Assembly: GCF_003368295.1 (NCBI RefSeq)
Contig: NC_039244.1
Span: 10,280,387 to 10,344,386 of the forward strand
Length of the DNA: 64,000 nucleotides
DNA from: Carassius auratus
Lineage: Eukaryota > Chordata > Actinopteri > Cypriniformes > Cyprinidae
Reading direction: 5' to 3'
Made by a program: the position numbers and the translations under genes. Position 1 is the first letter of the stretch. Every line of letters starts with the position of its first letter. Positions 45,936 to 55,765 of this stretch are shown here, piece by piece. Under the pieces are notes generated by a model, which was not told the DNA's origin, searched no databases, and saw only the letters and a program-made list of their open reading frames with translations.

Positions 45936-46450
45936 AACAACGGAAATAACAGGCTACAGCACACAATCAAATGCTCTCCAGCATTGTATACGCCGTCTTA
46001 AATTATTATGAATATGTAATGTTCCCGTTTACTATAGAAAAGAAATAAAATTTACGGAGCAACTCCCGGGCGCACCTCACTCACTCAACTGCATGCCGGA
46101 AGTCCTCCATCTAGCAATTTTAATGCTTTTCTGTAGGATAGGTTACTTTCCCGCCAAGCAATACAAAATACCTCTAGTTTGTTTTCCTCCAGCTGCGCTC
46201 CATTTTTTGGGCTGCTCTCTTTAGGGTGCAAGTATGCTCATTATACCATGGTGTCAAACTGTTTTCCCTAACCTTCCTTAAGTGTAAAGGAGCAACTGTT
46301 TTTAAAGTGCTAGAAAAGAGAGAGTCCATAGTTTCTGTTACATCATCAAGTTGTTCTCAGGTTTAAATAAATAACTAAATAAATAAATATAGATGACACG
46401 CACATGGCTTTCAACCAACTTCAATGTAAAACCATCCACAATGTTATTAC

Positions 46451-46854
46451 TGTCACGATCAGGACACAGGAAAACACAGCGAGAGATCCAAGTGCAGGTA
46501 TGTCTTTATTTGGGGTAATCCAAAATCGTTATCCAGTCCAGGCAGGGGTCAAAACCAAAGTAACAATCAAACATGAAGAGACACAAAACAAACCGGCAAG
46601 AACAAGACTAAGAATTTGTGTGAATACTACACAAGGACTCCGTGACACATACTAAGACAGACAGGGAATAAATACACAGGGAAATGACAAATGATAATGG
46701 GGAATGGGTTGAGTGTAATGATAAATGATTAGTGACAGCTGAGTGCAATGAGAAGACAGAGATCGTGGGGAATGTGTTTCAGGAAGTGACAGACACTGTG
46801 GGGAAGGAGGACTTCTAGTGGTTACCCAGGGAACACAAACCAAACACTGTGACT
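46451..46854 (-). mobile_element. LTR (3' LTR of the repeat-encoding element)
   Basis: TGTCACGATC at 46451 to CTGTGACT at 46854. The first 215 bp match 55553-55765 with few differences. Immediately inside (46856-46870) the minus strand reads GTAGTGAGGGGGTA, a polypurine tract placed as expected before a 3' LTR on the minus strand. The outer 5-bp flank is ATTAC; the partner flank is lost because the other LTR is truncated. Confidence 0.62.
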
Positions 46855-46899
46855 ATACCCCCTCACTACGGAGCAGCTACCAGACGCTACAAGACATGA

Positions 46900-47790
46900 C
46901 TAACAAAACAAGTCCAGGAGGGAGGTGGACAGGTGGAGGCTCAGGGGGAGGGACGGAGGGCCAGGTAAAATGGGGAAAACAGAGACAAGAGGAACATGTC
47001 TATTGGGGAAACAGAGACCAAAAGTGCAAACACAAAACAGGGAGACCAGGAGGGAGGTGGATCGGCAGAGGATCAGGGGGAGGGACGGAGGGCCAGGCTC
47101 ACAGAGGGGAACAGGGACAGGAAGTGAACAAAAAAACAAAAACAAAAAAACAACAACAACAACAACACAACAGGAGACCAGGGTGGAGCAGAAGACCACC
47201 ATATCCATGTGGTCGAGACAGGGGCCAACCCGGGAGGCACAGAGGACCACCACATCCGTGTGGTCAAGACAGAAGTCCCCCAGGGCGGAGCAGAAGACCA
47301 CCACGTCCATGTGGTCGAGACCAAAGCCCCCCAGGGTGGAGCAGAAGACCACCACATCCGTGTGGTCGAGACTGAAGCCCCCCAGGGCGGAGCAGAAGAC
47401 CACCTCATCCATGTGGTCTAGACCGAAGCCCACCAGGGCGGTGCCGAAGACCACCACAGTGGGCTTGAATTGACAGGAGAGCAAGTCTGGTTGGGCAAGT
47501 CTGAAACAGAGAACATGAACAAGTTAAGGGTAGCCTCCGTGGCCACAACAGGATCAGTCTAGCGCTCAGAGAGTTCGGCTGAGACATGAGGAGGCTCTGG
47601 AAGTTCCGCAGAGGCGAGGAGAAACTCTTGTAGTTCAGCAGAGACGCGGAGAGGCTCTGGTAGTTCAGCAGAGACATGCAGAGGCTCTGGTAATCCCATG
47701 GTGTTTAGACTGGATTCCAGAAGATCAATGCTGACTTGACTCTGATCAAGAAGATCATTGGTGATCTTCTTGGAATTTGGCATATCTTCT
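46900..47790 (-). CDS. 3' part of the repeat-protein coding region
   Basis: The minus strand from 47783 reads NDLLDQSQVSIDLLESSLNT, LPEPLHVSAELPEPLRVSAE then ASAELPEPPHVSAELSER and a stop near 47559. Further on, a 51-bp tandem array (47188-47455) is open in several frames on both strands because 51 is a multiple of 3; one frame gives units like VVVFCSTLGGFGLDHMD, another SSAPPWGASVSTTRMWW. I cannot decide the true frame. It continues the 10-residue repeats of 54117-55520 across the LINE A insertion. Function unknown. Confidence 0.35.
47188..47455. repeat. 51-bp tandem repeat, about five units
   Basis: Unit core GAAGACCACCACATCCGTGT then GGTCGAGAC and CCCCCAGGGCGGAGCA. The units alternate CATCCGTGTG and CGTCCATGTG versions, suggesting duplication of a two-unit block. 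Confidence 0.8.
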
Positions 47791-47807
47791 TGGATATGCC
47801 AAATTCC
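47772..47807. repeat. Perfect 15-bp inverted repeat at the LINE A copy 4 start
   Basis: GGAATTTGGCATATC (47772-47786), loop TTCTTG, GATATGCCAAATTCC (47793-47807). The right arm is the first LINE A sequence; the left arm is its reverse complement at the join with the array. Confidence 0.75.
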
Positions 47808-49294
47808 TTAGCATATCCGAAACCTCAGAACAACTTGATGATGTAACAGAAACTATGTACTCTCTCTTTTCTAGCACTTTAAATACAGTTTCTCCTTTAC
47901 GCTTAAGGAAGGTTAAGAAAAACAGTTTGACACCATGGTATAATGAGCATACTCGCACCCTAAAGAGAGCAGCCCGAAAAATAGAGTGCAGCTGGAGGAA
48001 AACAAAACTAGAGGTTTTTTGTATTGCTTGGCGGGAAAGTTACATATCCTACAGAAAAGCATTAAAAACTGCTAGATCTGATTACTTTTGTTCTCTTTTA
48101 GAAGAAAACAAACATAACCCCAGGTATTTATTCAATACAGTGGCTAAATTAACGAAAAATAAAGCCTCAACAAGTGTTGACATTTCCCAAAACCACAGCA
48201 GTAATGACTTTATGAACTACTTTACTTCTAAAATCGATACTATTAGAGATAAAATTGCAACCATTCAGCCATCAGCTACAGTATCACATCAGACAGTGCA
48301 CTATAGACCCCCTGAGGAACAGTTCCACTCATTCTCTACTATAGGAGAGGAAGAATTGTATAAACTTGTTAAATCATCTAAACCAACAACATTTATGTTA
48401 GACCCGATACCATCTAAGCTCCTAAAAAAGGTGCTTCCAGAAGTCATAGGTCCTCTTATGACTATTATTAATTCCTCATTGTCATTAGGATATGTCGCCA
48501 AAACCTTCAAACTGGCTGTTATTAAGCCTCTCATAAAAAAAACACAACTTGAACCCAAAGAACTAGTTAATTATAGACCAATCTCAAATCTCCCTTTTCT
48601 GTCCAAGATACTAAAAAAGGTGGTATCCTCACAATTATATTCCTTCTTAGAGAAAAATGGTGTATGTGAGGATTTCCAGTCAGGATTTAGATCGTATCAT
48701 AGTACTGAGACTGCTCTCCTTAGAGTTACAAATTATCTGCTCTTATCATCTGATCGTGGGTGTATCTCTCTATTAGTTTTATTGGACCTTAGTGCTGTGT
48801 TTGACACAATTGACCACAGCATTCTTTTGCATAGACTTGAAAACTTTGTTGGCATCAGTGGAAGTGCATTAGCATGGTTTAAATTGTACTTATATGACCG
48901 CATCAGTTCATAGCAGTGAATGAAGATGTATCATATCGATCACAAGTGCAGTATGGATTACCTCAAAGCTCAGTACTAGGGTCGCTACTCTTCACGCTTT
49001 ATATGTTACCCTTGGGACATATCACCAGGAAACATGGTGTTAGCTTTCACTATTATGCTGATGATACTCAGCTCTATATTTCTTTGTGGCCCGGTGAAAC
49101 ACACCAATTTGAAAAACTAATGGAATGCATAGTCGATATACAAAATTGGATGACGAGTAATTTCTTACTGCTAAATTCAGAAAAAACAGAGGTGTTAATT
49201 ATAGGACCTAAAAACTCTGCTTGTAATAACCTAGGACACTGTCTAAGACTTGATGGTTGCTCTGTCAATTCTTCGTCATCAGTTAGAAACCTAG

Positions 49295-49425
49295 TTCAGA
49301 CAGGAACCACTTTGGCAAGTTTACTTGAGTTTATTGAACACAATTTATCTTTGGCGGTATGGTTCCTTATGGGGGTTCTTGCTCCCAGAATAATTGAACA
49401 TACAAGAGCTTTAACATTAACCCCC
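49295..49425 (+). repeat. A1 terminal repeat
   Basis: 131 bp, TTCAGACAGGAACC to AACATTAACCCCC, identical by reading to A2 at 49838-49968. Confidence 0.88.
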
Positions 49426-49680
49426 CGGAACCATGAATTTAGAAATACATAATAATTAAGACTTTTAATAAAGTCTTTAAAGCAAACTGTGATAATCATG
49501 TAGATGTGGCAGTGGTACGTCTATCCTGTAGCCTGATTATAAAGATGGGTGTCTCTCCGCAATGAGGTCCATGCCAGCTAAGATTTTTGGAAGCCTTAGT
49601 GATCTGAAACAAATAAGACAACAGCCAGAAGGTGCGCAGTAATGTGCTCATGCATATAATGGGGAGGGAGGGAGGGTTGT

Positions 49681-49837
49681 GAGTCGTTGAGCATACTTAC
49701 CGAGCAGTAGTGGCACGTATATATATTTCCCGTGTCTAATAGGAGAGAGGTGGTGATTGGAGCGATTTGACAGCTGACCGCATCAGCTGTTCACAGCCTT
49801 GCCTCCGTGGCCTGACTGAACTGACGCTGCGCTCGAT
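49681..49837 (+). repeat. B1 internal repeat
   Basis: 157 bp, GAGTCGTTGAGC to GCTGCGCTCGAT, matching B2 except for a small change where B2 has CTAGTGGCA and B1 CGTATA. It abuts A2 with no spacer. Confidence 0.88.
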
Positions 49838-49968
49838 TTCAGACAGGAACCACTTTGGCAAGTTTACTTGAGTTTATTGAACACAATTTATCTTTGGCGG
49901 TATGGTTCCTTATGGGGGTTCTTGCTCCCAGAATAATTGAACATACAAGAGCTTTAACATTAACCCCC
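49838..49968 (+). repeat. A2 internal repeat
   Basis: 131 bp, second copy of A1. The B1|A2 joint CTCGAT|TTCAGA equals the joint that circularising the element through its two ends would make. Confidence 0.88.
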
Positions 49969-50085
49969 AAAACATAATGAGAGTATTACGGCCTGAAGAA
50001 GAACCCCCAAAACCAACCTTGTTCCAGTCCTGCAAAGAGAAAAGACAGTGTTATTGAGATATCCTTAAATGTAACCTACCGGCTA

Positions 50086-50665
50086 GCAAAGGGGTATCTC
50101 CCTTCTTATGAGGCAGAAAATAGCGGGCCTCTCTATAATTAAGGTAGCTGGTAATAGCAGCGAGGGTATTTTCTCCAGCGTGAGAACCGCAAACGAGCAG
50201 CATGTCCCTGAGCTTGGTATGAGTGGTAGGAGAGTAGCGTTTCCTTGTTTCCTTCCTGCAAAAGAGAAAGATAATGTTATGGAGAAGTCCTTAAGCAGCC
50301 TATGGTAGGAGAGGCATGTTCTCATGTCTAAAGCGAGGGAGAGACTAGCAAGTCCCCTCTTATTTTAAGTAGCAGGGGTGTTCATCCTCTGCTGAAGGAT
50401 GAACAGCAGTCTCCTGCAGCCATAGCAGCAAAGGGTGCTCTCTCCAGCTGGAGAGAACAGCAGGTCCCTTTCTTCTGAGGGGGAGTTCGTCCCTCGCTTG
50501 AGGGATAACATCGGCCCCATCAGGTATCGCGGCAAGGGGTGATCTCCTTCGAGAGAAAACAGCAGCCCCTTTTCCTTTAAAATATATATATATATATATA
50601 TTTTTTTTAAATCTCCTTCTCATTCAACTTTGCCTTCTTTATCTCCATTAACAAAACAGCAGCCC
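50086..50665 (+). repeat. Degenerate array of about 52-bp hairpin units in the element interior
   Basis: At least four phased hairpins: 50380-50388/50396-50404 (9-bp stem), 50439-50456 (18-bp perfect palindrome), 50490-50495/50500-50505 (6 bp), 50543-50546/50551-50554 (4 bp), with a weaker one at 50171-50175/50182-50186. Most units are followed by AACAGCAG and a C-rich stretch and preceded by a GGGGT-like run. Stem sequences differ between units while pairing is kept. Confidence 0.55.
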
Positions 50666-52277
50666 CCTTTTTTTTTTTTTTTGCGCTGCATAAATACTCT
50701 TACCTTAGTTAAGCACATGCACAGATACCCAACGGACACCCTTACTTGTAAAACGTTTGGATTTTAAGGTGCATAAGCAATTCCATAGTTCTAGACAAAT
50801 CATCAAATTGCCAACAGGTGGTTTTGTATAGATGTCCTTACAATAATGATATCCTTAGATTTTGGCCCAATAACGATTCATGTTTGTGGGAGAATGACAC
50901 ATCATGTTCATAGATCCTTCCATGTGATTTTTGTAGCATAACAGATGGTTAATCCATTCGGGATTTAATTTACAGACTTGCAACATTTCCCTGATTGATG
51001 ACTGACGATTCCACTGCATTTCGCGGACTAGTCACAAATTAATTCTTGTTTACATTATTCCGCTGTTGTGATGACGATGTTCGAGAGAGTCAGTCCAGTG
51101 ACATGATCTGACACGACTGTAGCATTCACCACCTTGTGTGATTATAAAATGGCAATAATGCCTTAACCTGATGCTGGGGAACCCTGCATATGATTGTATG
51201 CATTGCAGTCTTAGAATGTAGTTTAACTGAGCATGGAATATTTATTTATTTATTTATTTTTGCGTAATAGAGCACTCCACAGCCACAGGCGCAGACTCGA
51301 GCGGAGCTGCTTATAAAATGAACCATGGTTACCCATAAGAGCAAATATTAACTCAAATATGCGCATTTCCAGGCAATTATTAAATCCAAGCGCTTATACA
51401 ATTAACCCTGAAAATACTGCATTAATTTTCAGCATTTTGGAGGATTCCAACACCCGTACTATGACCCTGTACGATGGCGAATGTGACGCGTATGAGCCAA
51501 AGAGTTAGCCAAGCCTTTGATCAGGTGCGCGCTCAGTCAGCAGAGGCTCGCAGTTGAGCAGGCAAAAGCATTAAATACCTCCGATGCATGGCAGGACTAG
51601 CACATGATTTTGGACAATATAAACCTCACAAGCAAGCAGTCCCATATCTTGATAGCTTAAACGAATATCTTCTTAGTGTGTGGAGTGGGGCGGGATCGCC
51701 CGCAGTCGGAAATAGGAGTAGCGAAGGGTGCTCTTTAAACAGCTGAAATCAGCGTGCACCTGTAAAGCAGGAAGCCTTTTATTTTTTTATTTATTTTTTA
51801 TATAATATATATAAAAATATATATTTTATATGGTCAGACTTTAATTTAGGCAACAGCATAAGCCCTTTGTCTGATACGTTTTAGCATTTATACGAGCAAA
51901 ATTACGATCTGTACATGCAGTATAAAGCACTTGATCATGTTTGAGCAACAGCAAATCGCGGATTAAACCCAGTGTGTTGTAGTAGTCAGATAAGTTTGAT
52001 GAAGCATCATTGAAGCAGCAGCCGTTAATATCGACAGCCTTGACCACAGATTAACAAGGCTCGTGGGTATATTAACTGTGTTACCGGTGTGGTAATATAT
52101 AGCATGCCTCACAACGTAACTGAACAAGCTTTTCAATAAACAATGTCTGAAGCATGTTCGCCAAATAGCACTAGTTTGTAAAAAATGAAATACTTTGCTT
52201 AGCTTCGTGAAGACGTCCAAAGATGAATTAAAGTTGAAATTGCCAGTTGTTCGTGGATGCTTTGATTTGTTGAATAT

Positions 52278-52525
52278 ATGGCTTCTTCCAGCGAGGAGCA
52301 GATCTCGTGTGTGATTCGGTCGTATTAGTACACACTGACGATGAATCGCGTGCGAAGAGTCTATATCAAGCTTACTTGTACCAATTCAGTCTGTTGCTTG
52401 ACAAACAAACACGGCGAATTCGCTTAAGTTCGCGACTGAAATCTGCTGAGATACTCTGTGGGAATCCTGCCAAACCTGATTTGACGCTTCGTATGGAGAT
52501 AGATTTGCCGTCTGATAGTTCCTGA
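52278..52525 (+). other. Short open stretch of unknown nature inside the split-repeat element
   Basis: ATGGCTTCTTCCAGCGAGGA at 52278 opens a 16-codon frame that ends at TAG; a second frame from 52307 (non-ATG) is open for 72 codons (HTDDESRAKSLYQAYLYQFS). They could be one frameshifted gene or chance. No domain recognised. Confidence 0.2.
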
Positions 52526-52561
52526 GCAAACAAAGGCTCTCGTGAGCAGTTTGAGCCTTGC

Positions 52562-52721
52562 GAGTCGTTGAGCATACTTACCGAGCAGTAGTGGCACTAG
52601 TGGCATATATGTCCCGTGTCTAATAGGAGAGAGGTGGTGATTGGAGCGATTTGACAGCTGACCGCATCAGCTGTTCACAGCCTTGCCTCCGTGGCCTGAC
52701 TGAACTGACGCTGCGCTCGAT
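52562..52721 (+). repeat. B2 terminal repeat
   Basis: 160 bp, ends GCTGCGCTCGAT at 52721 directly before the resumed LINE A codons. Confidence 0.88.
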
Positions 52722-54076
52722 GTGTGCTATTTGATCACAATCTTTCCTTAGAAAGCCACGTTTCTAGCATTTGTAAAACTGCATTTTTCCATCTCAAAAA
52801 TATATCTAAATTATGGCCTATGCTCTCAATGTCAAATGCAGAAATGTTAATCCATGCATTTATGACTTCAAGGTTAGATTATTGTAATGCTTTATTGGGT
52901 GGTTGTTCTGCACGCTTAGTGAACAAACTACAGCTAGTCCAAAATGCAGCAGAAAGAGTTCTTACTAGAACCAGGAAGTATGACCATATTAGCCCGGTCC
53001 TGTCATCGCTGCACTGGCTCCCTATCAAACATCATATAGATTTAAAAATATTGCTTATTACTTATAAAGCCCTGAATGGTTTAGCACCTCAGTATTTGAA
53101 TGAGCTCCTTTTACATTATACTTCTTTATGTCCGCTATGTTCTCAAAACTCAGGCAATTTGATAATACCTAGAATATCAAAATCAACTGCGGGCGGCAGA
53201 TCCTTTTCCTATTTGGCGCCTAAACTCTGGAATAACCTACCTAACATTATTCGGGAGGCAGACACACTCTTGCAGTTTAAATCTAGATTAAAGACCCATC
53301 TCTTTAACCTGGCATACACATAACATACTAATATGCTTTTAATATCTAAATCCGTTAAAGGATTTTTAGGCTGCATTAATTAGGTAAACCGGAATCGGAA
53401 ACACTTCACATAACACCCTATGTACTTTCTACATCATTAGAAGAATGGCATCTACACTAATATTAGTCTGTTTCTCTCTTGTTCCGAGGTCATCGTGGCC
53501 ATCAGATCCAGTCTGTTATCCAGATCAGAGGGTCACTGCAGTCACCCGGATCCAGTACGTATCCAGACCAGATGGTGGATCAGCACCTAGAAAGGACCTC
53601 TACATCCCTGAAAGACAGCGGAGACCAGGACAACTAGAGCCCCAGATACAGATCCCCTGTAAAGACCTTGTCTCAGACGACCACCAGGACAAGACCACAG
53701 GAAACAGATGATTCTTCTGCACAATCTGACTTTGCTGCAGCCTGGAATTGAACTACTGGTTTCGTCTGGTCAGAGGAGAACTGGCCCCCCAACTGAGCCT
53801 GGTTTCTCCCAAGGTTTTTTTCTCCATTCTGTCACCGATGGAGTTTCGGTTCCATGCCGCTGTCGCCTCTGGCTTGCTTAGTTGGGGTCACTTCATCTAC
53901 AGCGATATCATTGACTTGATTGCAAATAAATGCACTGACACTATTTAAACTGAACTGATATGACATAACTGAATTCAATGATGAACTGCCTTTAACTATC
54001 ATTTTGCATTATTGAGACACTGTTTTCCAAATGAATGTTGTTCAGTGCTTTGACGCAATGTATTTTGTTTAAAGCG

Positions 54077-55520
54077 CTATATAAATAAAGATGATTGATT
54101 GATTGATTGATTGACTTGCATTTGTTCATGAAGATCATTGGTGACTTGCATTTTTTCATGAAGATCATTAGTGACTTGCATTTGTTCGTGAAGATCAATG
54201 GTGACTTGCCTTTGTTCGTGAAGATCATTGGTGACTTGCATTTGTTGGTGAAGATCATTGGTGACTTGCATTTGTTCGTGAAGATCATTGGTGACTTGCA
54301 CTTGTTCATGAAGATCAATGGTGACTTGCCTTTGCCCATGAAGGTAGTCTGTGACTTGACTTTGCCCATGAAGAACACTGGTGATTTGCCTTTGTCCATG
54401 AATGTTACCGGTGACTTGGCTTGACTCCAGAGTGTCGACAGTGACTAGCCCTGACTCAAGAAGGTCAATGGTGACTAGCCCTGACTCTGGAAGGTCAATG
54501 GTGACTAGCCCTGGTTCTGGAAGGTCATCGGTGACTAGCCCTGACTTTGGAGGGTCAACGGTGACTAGCCCTGACTCTGGAAGGTCAACGGTGACTAGCC
54601 CTGACTCTGGAAGGTCAACGGTGACTAACCCTGACTCTGGAGGGTCCCCGAGCACCTGGCTCGACTCTGGGGAGTCAACAGAAACCTGACTCGACTCTGG
54701 AGGGTCCACGGGAACCTGACTCGACTCTGGAGGTTCAACTGGAACCTGACTCGACTCTGGAGGGTCCACGGGAACCTGACTCGACTCTGGAGGGTCAACG
54801 GGAACCTGACTCGACTCTGCAGGGTCCACGGGAACCTGACTCGACTCTGGACGGTCAACGGGAACCTGACTCGACTCTGGAAAGTCAACAAGGACCTGAC
54901 TCGACTCTGTAAAGTCAACTGTAGCTGCCAACCTCTTCAGTGGCTCCTGGCTGGCGGCCACCTTGTGCCATGGCTCAGGGTGTGTTGGCGGCCATCTTGT
55001 ATTGTGGCGCTGGCTCAGCAGACGTGACGTGAACAGTCTTTGGAATCTCTAGGATGTTAGAGAGCATAGAGAAATAATCCAAGAATGTTTCAGCGGCCAT
55101 CTTGGGCAGTGGCGCTGGGCTGGAAGCCATCTTGCATCGTGGCGCTGGGCTGGCGACCACTTTGTGCTGCGGCTCTGTGCTGGCAGCCATCTTGTGCTGT
55201 GGCGCTGGGCTGGCGTCCATCTTGCCTCGTGGTGCTGGGCTGGCGGCCATCTTGTGCAGTGGCGCAGGACTAGTGGCCATCATGGGCAGTGGCGCTGGCT
55301 CAGCCGACGTGCGCTTCCTCTCCCTTCTCCATCCGCCATGGTGAGACGGTGGCTCCGATCCGTCCCACATGAGCCCCGGGTCGAAAGGGGGCCATGGTGG
55401 AGAGCGATGCTGAATCTCCTCTCGACCACTCATTCCACTACGAAACATGACCAGGCGGGTTCCCTCAAACTGACTTCTTCTCTCCCGCTCGGTGGCTGGG
55501 GAAGAAACATCAAAAGACAT
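54077..55520 (-). CDS. 5' part of the repeat-protein coding region (10-residue repeats)
   Basis: ATG at 55520 (MSFDVSSPATERERRSQFEG), a GMSGREEIQHRSPPW segment, then about nine copies of a KMAASPAPQH-like decapeptide and stop at 54975. A one-base frame change leads into KRLAATVDFTESSQVLVD and about 27 copies of units such as PPESSQVPVD, LPESGLVTVD and LHEQMQVTND, down to the LINE A insertion at 54118. Hydrophilic, no enzyme motif. It lies directly inside the right LTR on the same strand as the polypurine tract, so it is probably the gag-position product of the non-autonomous element. Such low-complexity products are known from database entries in cyprinids as I recall; function unknown. Confidence 0.42.
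54114..54930. repeat. 30-bp tandem repeat array
   Basis: About 27 units in three subtypes (GACTTGCATTTGTTCATGAA..., GTGACTAGCCCTGACTCTGG..., GGAACCTGACTCGACTCTGG...), all 30 bp and in one frame. The array continues on the far side of LINE A at about 47705-47770. Confidence 0.85.
55085..55310. repeat. Second 30-bp tandem repeat array
   Basis: About seven units of GGCGCTGGGCTGGCGGCCAT-CTTGTGCAGT type. Confidence 0.8.
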
Positions 55521-55552
55521 ACCGCTGGATCTCGTGTGTGACGGAGTCCTTC

Positions 55553-55765
55553 TGTCACGATCAGGACACAGGAAAATACAGCGAGAGATCCAAGTGCAGG
55601 TATGTTTTATTTGGTGTAATCCAAAATTGCTATCCAGTCCAGGCAGGGGTCAAAACCAAAGTAACAATCAAACACGAAGACACACAAAACAAACCGGCAA
55701 GAACAAGACTAAGAATTTGCGGGAATACTACACAAGGACTCAGTGACACATACTAAGACAGACAG
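55553..55765 (-). mobile_element. 5' LTR (truncated) of the repeat-encoding element
   Basis: TGTCACGATCAGGACACAGG onward matches 46451-46664 but stops at GACAGACAG (55765), where unrelated AT-rich DNA starts. About 190 bp of the LTR is missing. Confidence 0.62.

Larger units (their letters stand above)
40626..46108 (-). mobile_element. L1-type LINE, nearly full length, inserted in LINE A copy 3
   Basis: Poly(T) at 40628-40657 is the 3' poly(A) tail of a minus-strand element. Flanks ATCAAGCAG (40617-40625) and ATCTAGCAA (46109-46117) are the likely target duplication (7 of 9 match). ORF1 and ORF2 are both present in order. About 5.5 kb, including the 863-bp MITE-like insert at 42109-42971. 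Poly(A) tail plus RRM-type ORF1 place it in the L1 clade (L1 or Tx1-like), unlike all other LINEs here. Confidence 0.82.
49295..52721 (-). mobile_element. 3427-bp element with split direct repeats (DIRS/Ngaro-like order), apparently non-autonomous
   Basis: Repeat order on plus: A1 (49295-49425), 255-bp spacer, B1 (49681-49837) joined directly to A2 (49838-49968), 2593-bp interior, B2 (52562-52721). Read on the minus strand this is X1 - long interior - Y1X2 - short spacer - Y2, the layout of DIRS-order elements of the PAT/Ngaro type, which integrate as circles by a tyrosine recombinase. Flanks join to AACCTAG|GTGTGCTA exactly as in uninterrupted LINE A copies, so there is no target duplication. 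I see no RT, RNase H, recombinase or gag. Alternative: a rearranged LTR element whose two LTRs were cut by recombination. Confidence 0.7.
47840..53323 (+). pseudogene. LINE A copy 4 linker and reverse transcriptase
   Basis: From 47777 the frame reads QLDDVTETMYSLFSSTLNTV, a linker with LVNYRPISNLPFLSKILKKV, and VLLDLSAVFDTIDHSILL, to a 1-bp loss near 48903. It continues from 48916: YGLPQSSVLGSLLFTLYMLP (Gly to Ser in the PQG box), FHYYADDTQLYIS, then the 3427-bp insert after codon SVRNL. It resumes at 52724 as LFDHNLSLESHVSSICKTAF through to SFSYLAPKLWNNLP and TAA at 53321. Apart from the insert and one frameshift the frame is open. Confidence 0.82.
47793..54118 (+). mobile_element. LINE A copy 4, split by the split-direct-repeat element
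   Basis: Part 1 47793-49294, part 2 52722-54118. The 3' end is complete: GCGCTATATAAATAAAGATG followed by GATT units. The 3' UTR (53330-54060) defines the full LINE A tail for the family. 5' truncated at the end of the endonuclease. Confidence 0.83.
46451..55765 (-). mobile_element. LTR-flanked non-autonomous element encoding short tandem peptide repeats, split by LINE A copy 4
   Basis: Two direct LTRs (46451-46854; 55553-55765, the latter missing its outer part) enclose a minus-strand coding region of 10- and 17-residue repeats. LINE A copy 4 (47793-54118) lies within the 30-bp repeat array. Without it the element is about 3 kb. No protease, RT, RNase H or integrase is recognisable, so if mobile it would depend on another element. 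The gypsy-type gag relation is a guess. Confidence 0.5.

Noticed and set aside
46818..47473. Plus-strand open frames of about 180 codons
   Set aside because: They are opposite-strand readings of the 51-bp array. The LTR polypurine tract and the 5' ATG frame at 55520 favour the minus strand.
54114..54930. CRISPR-like regular repeat spacing
   Set aside because: Units are contiguous 30-bp coding repeats without unique spacers, in a vertebrate genome.
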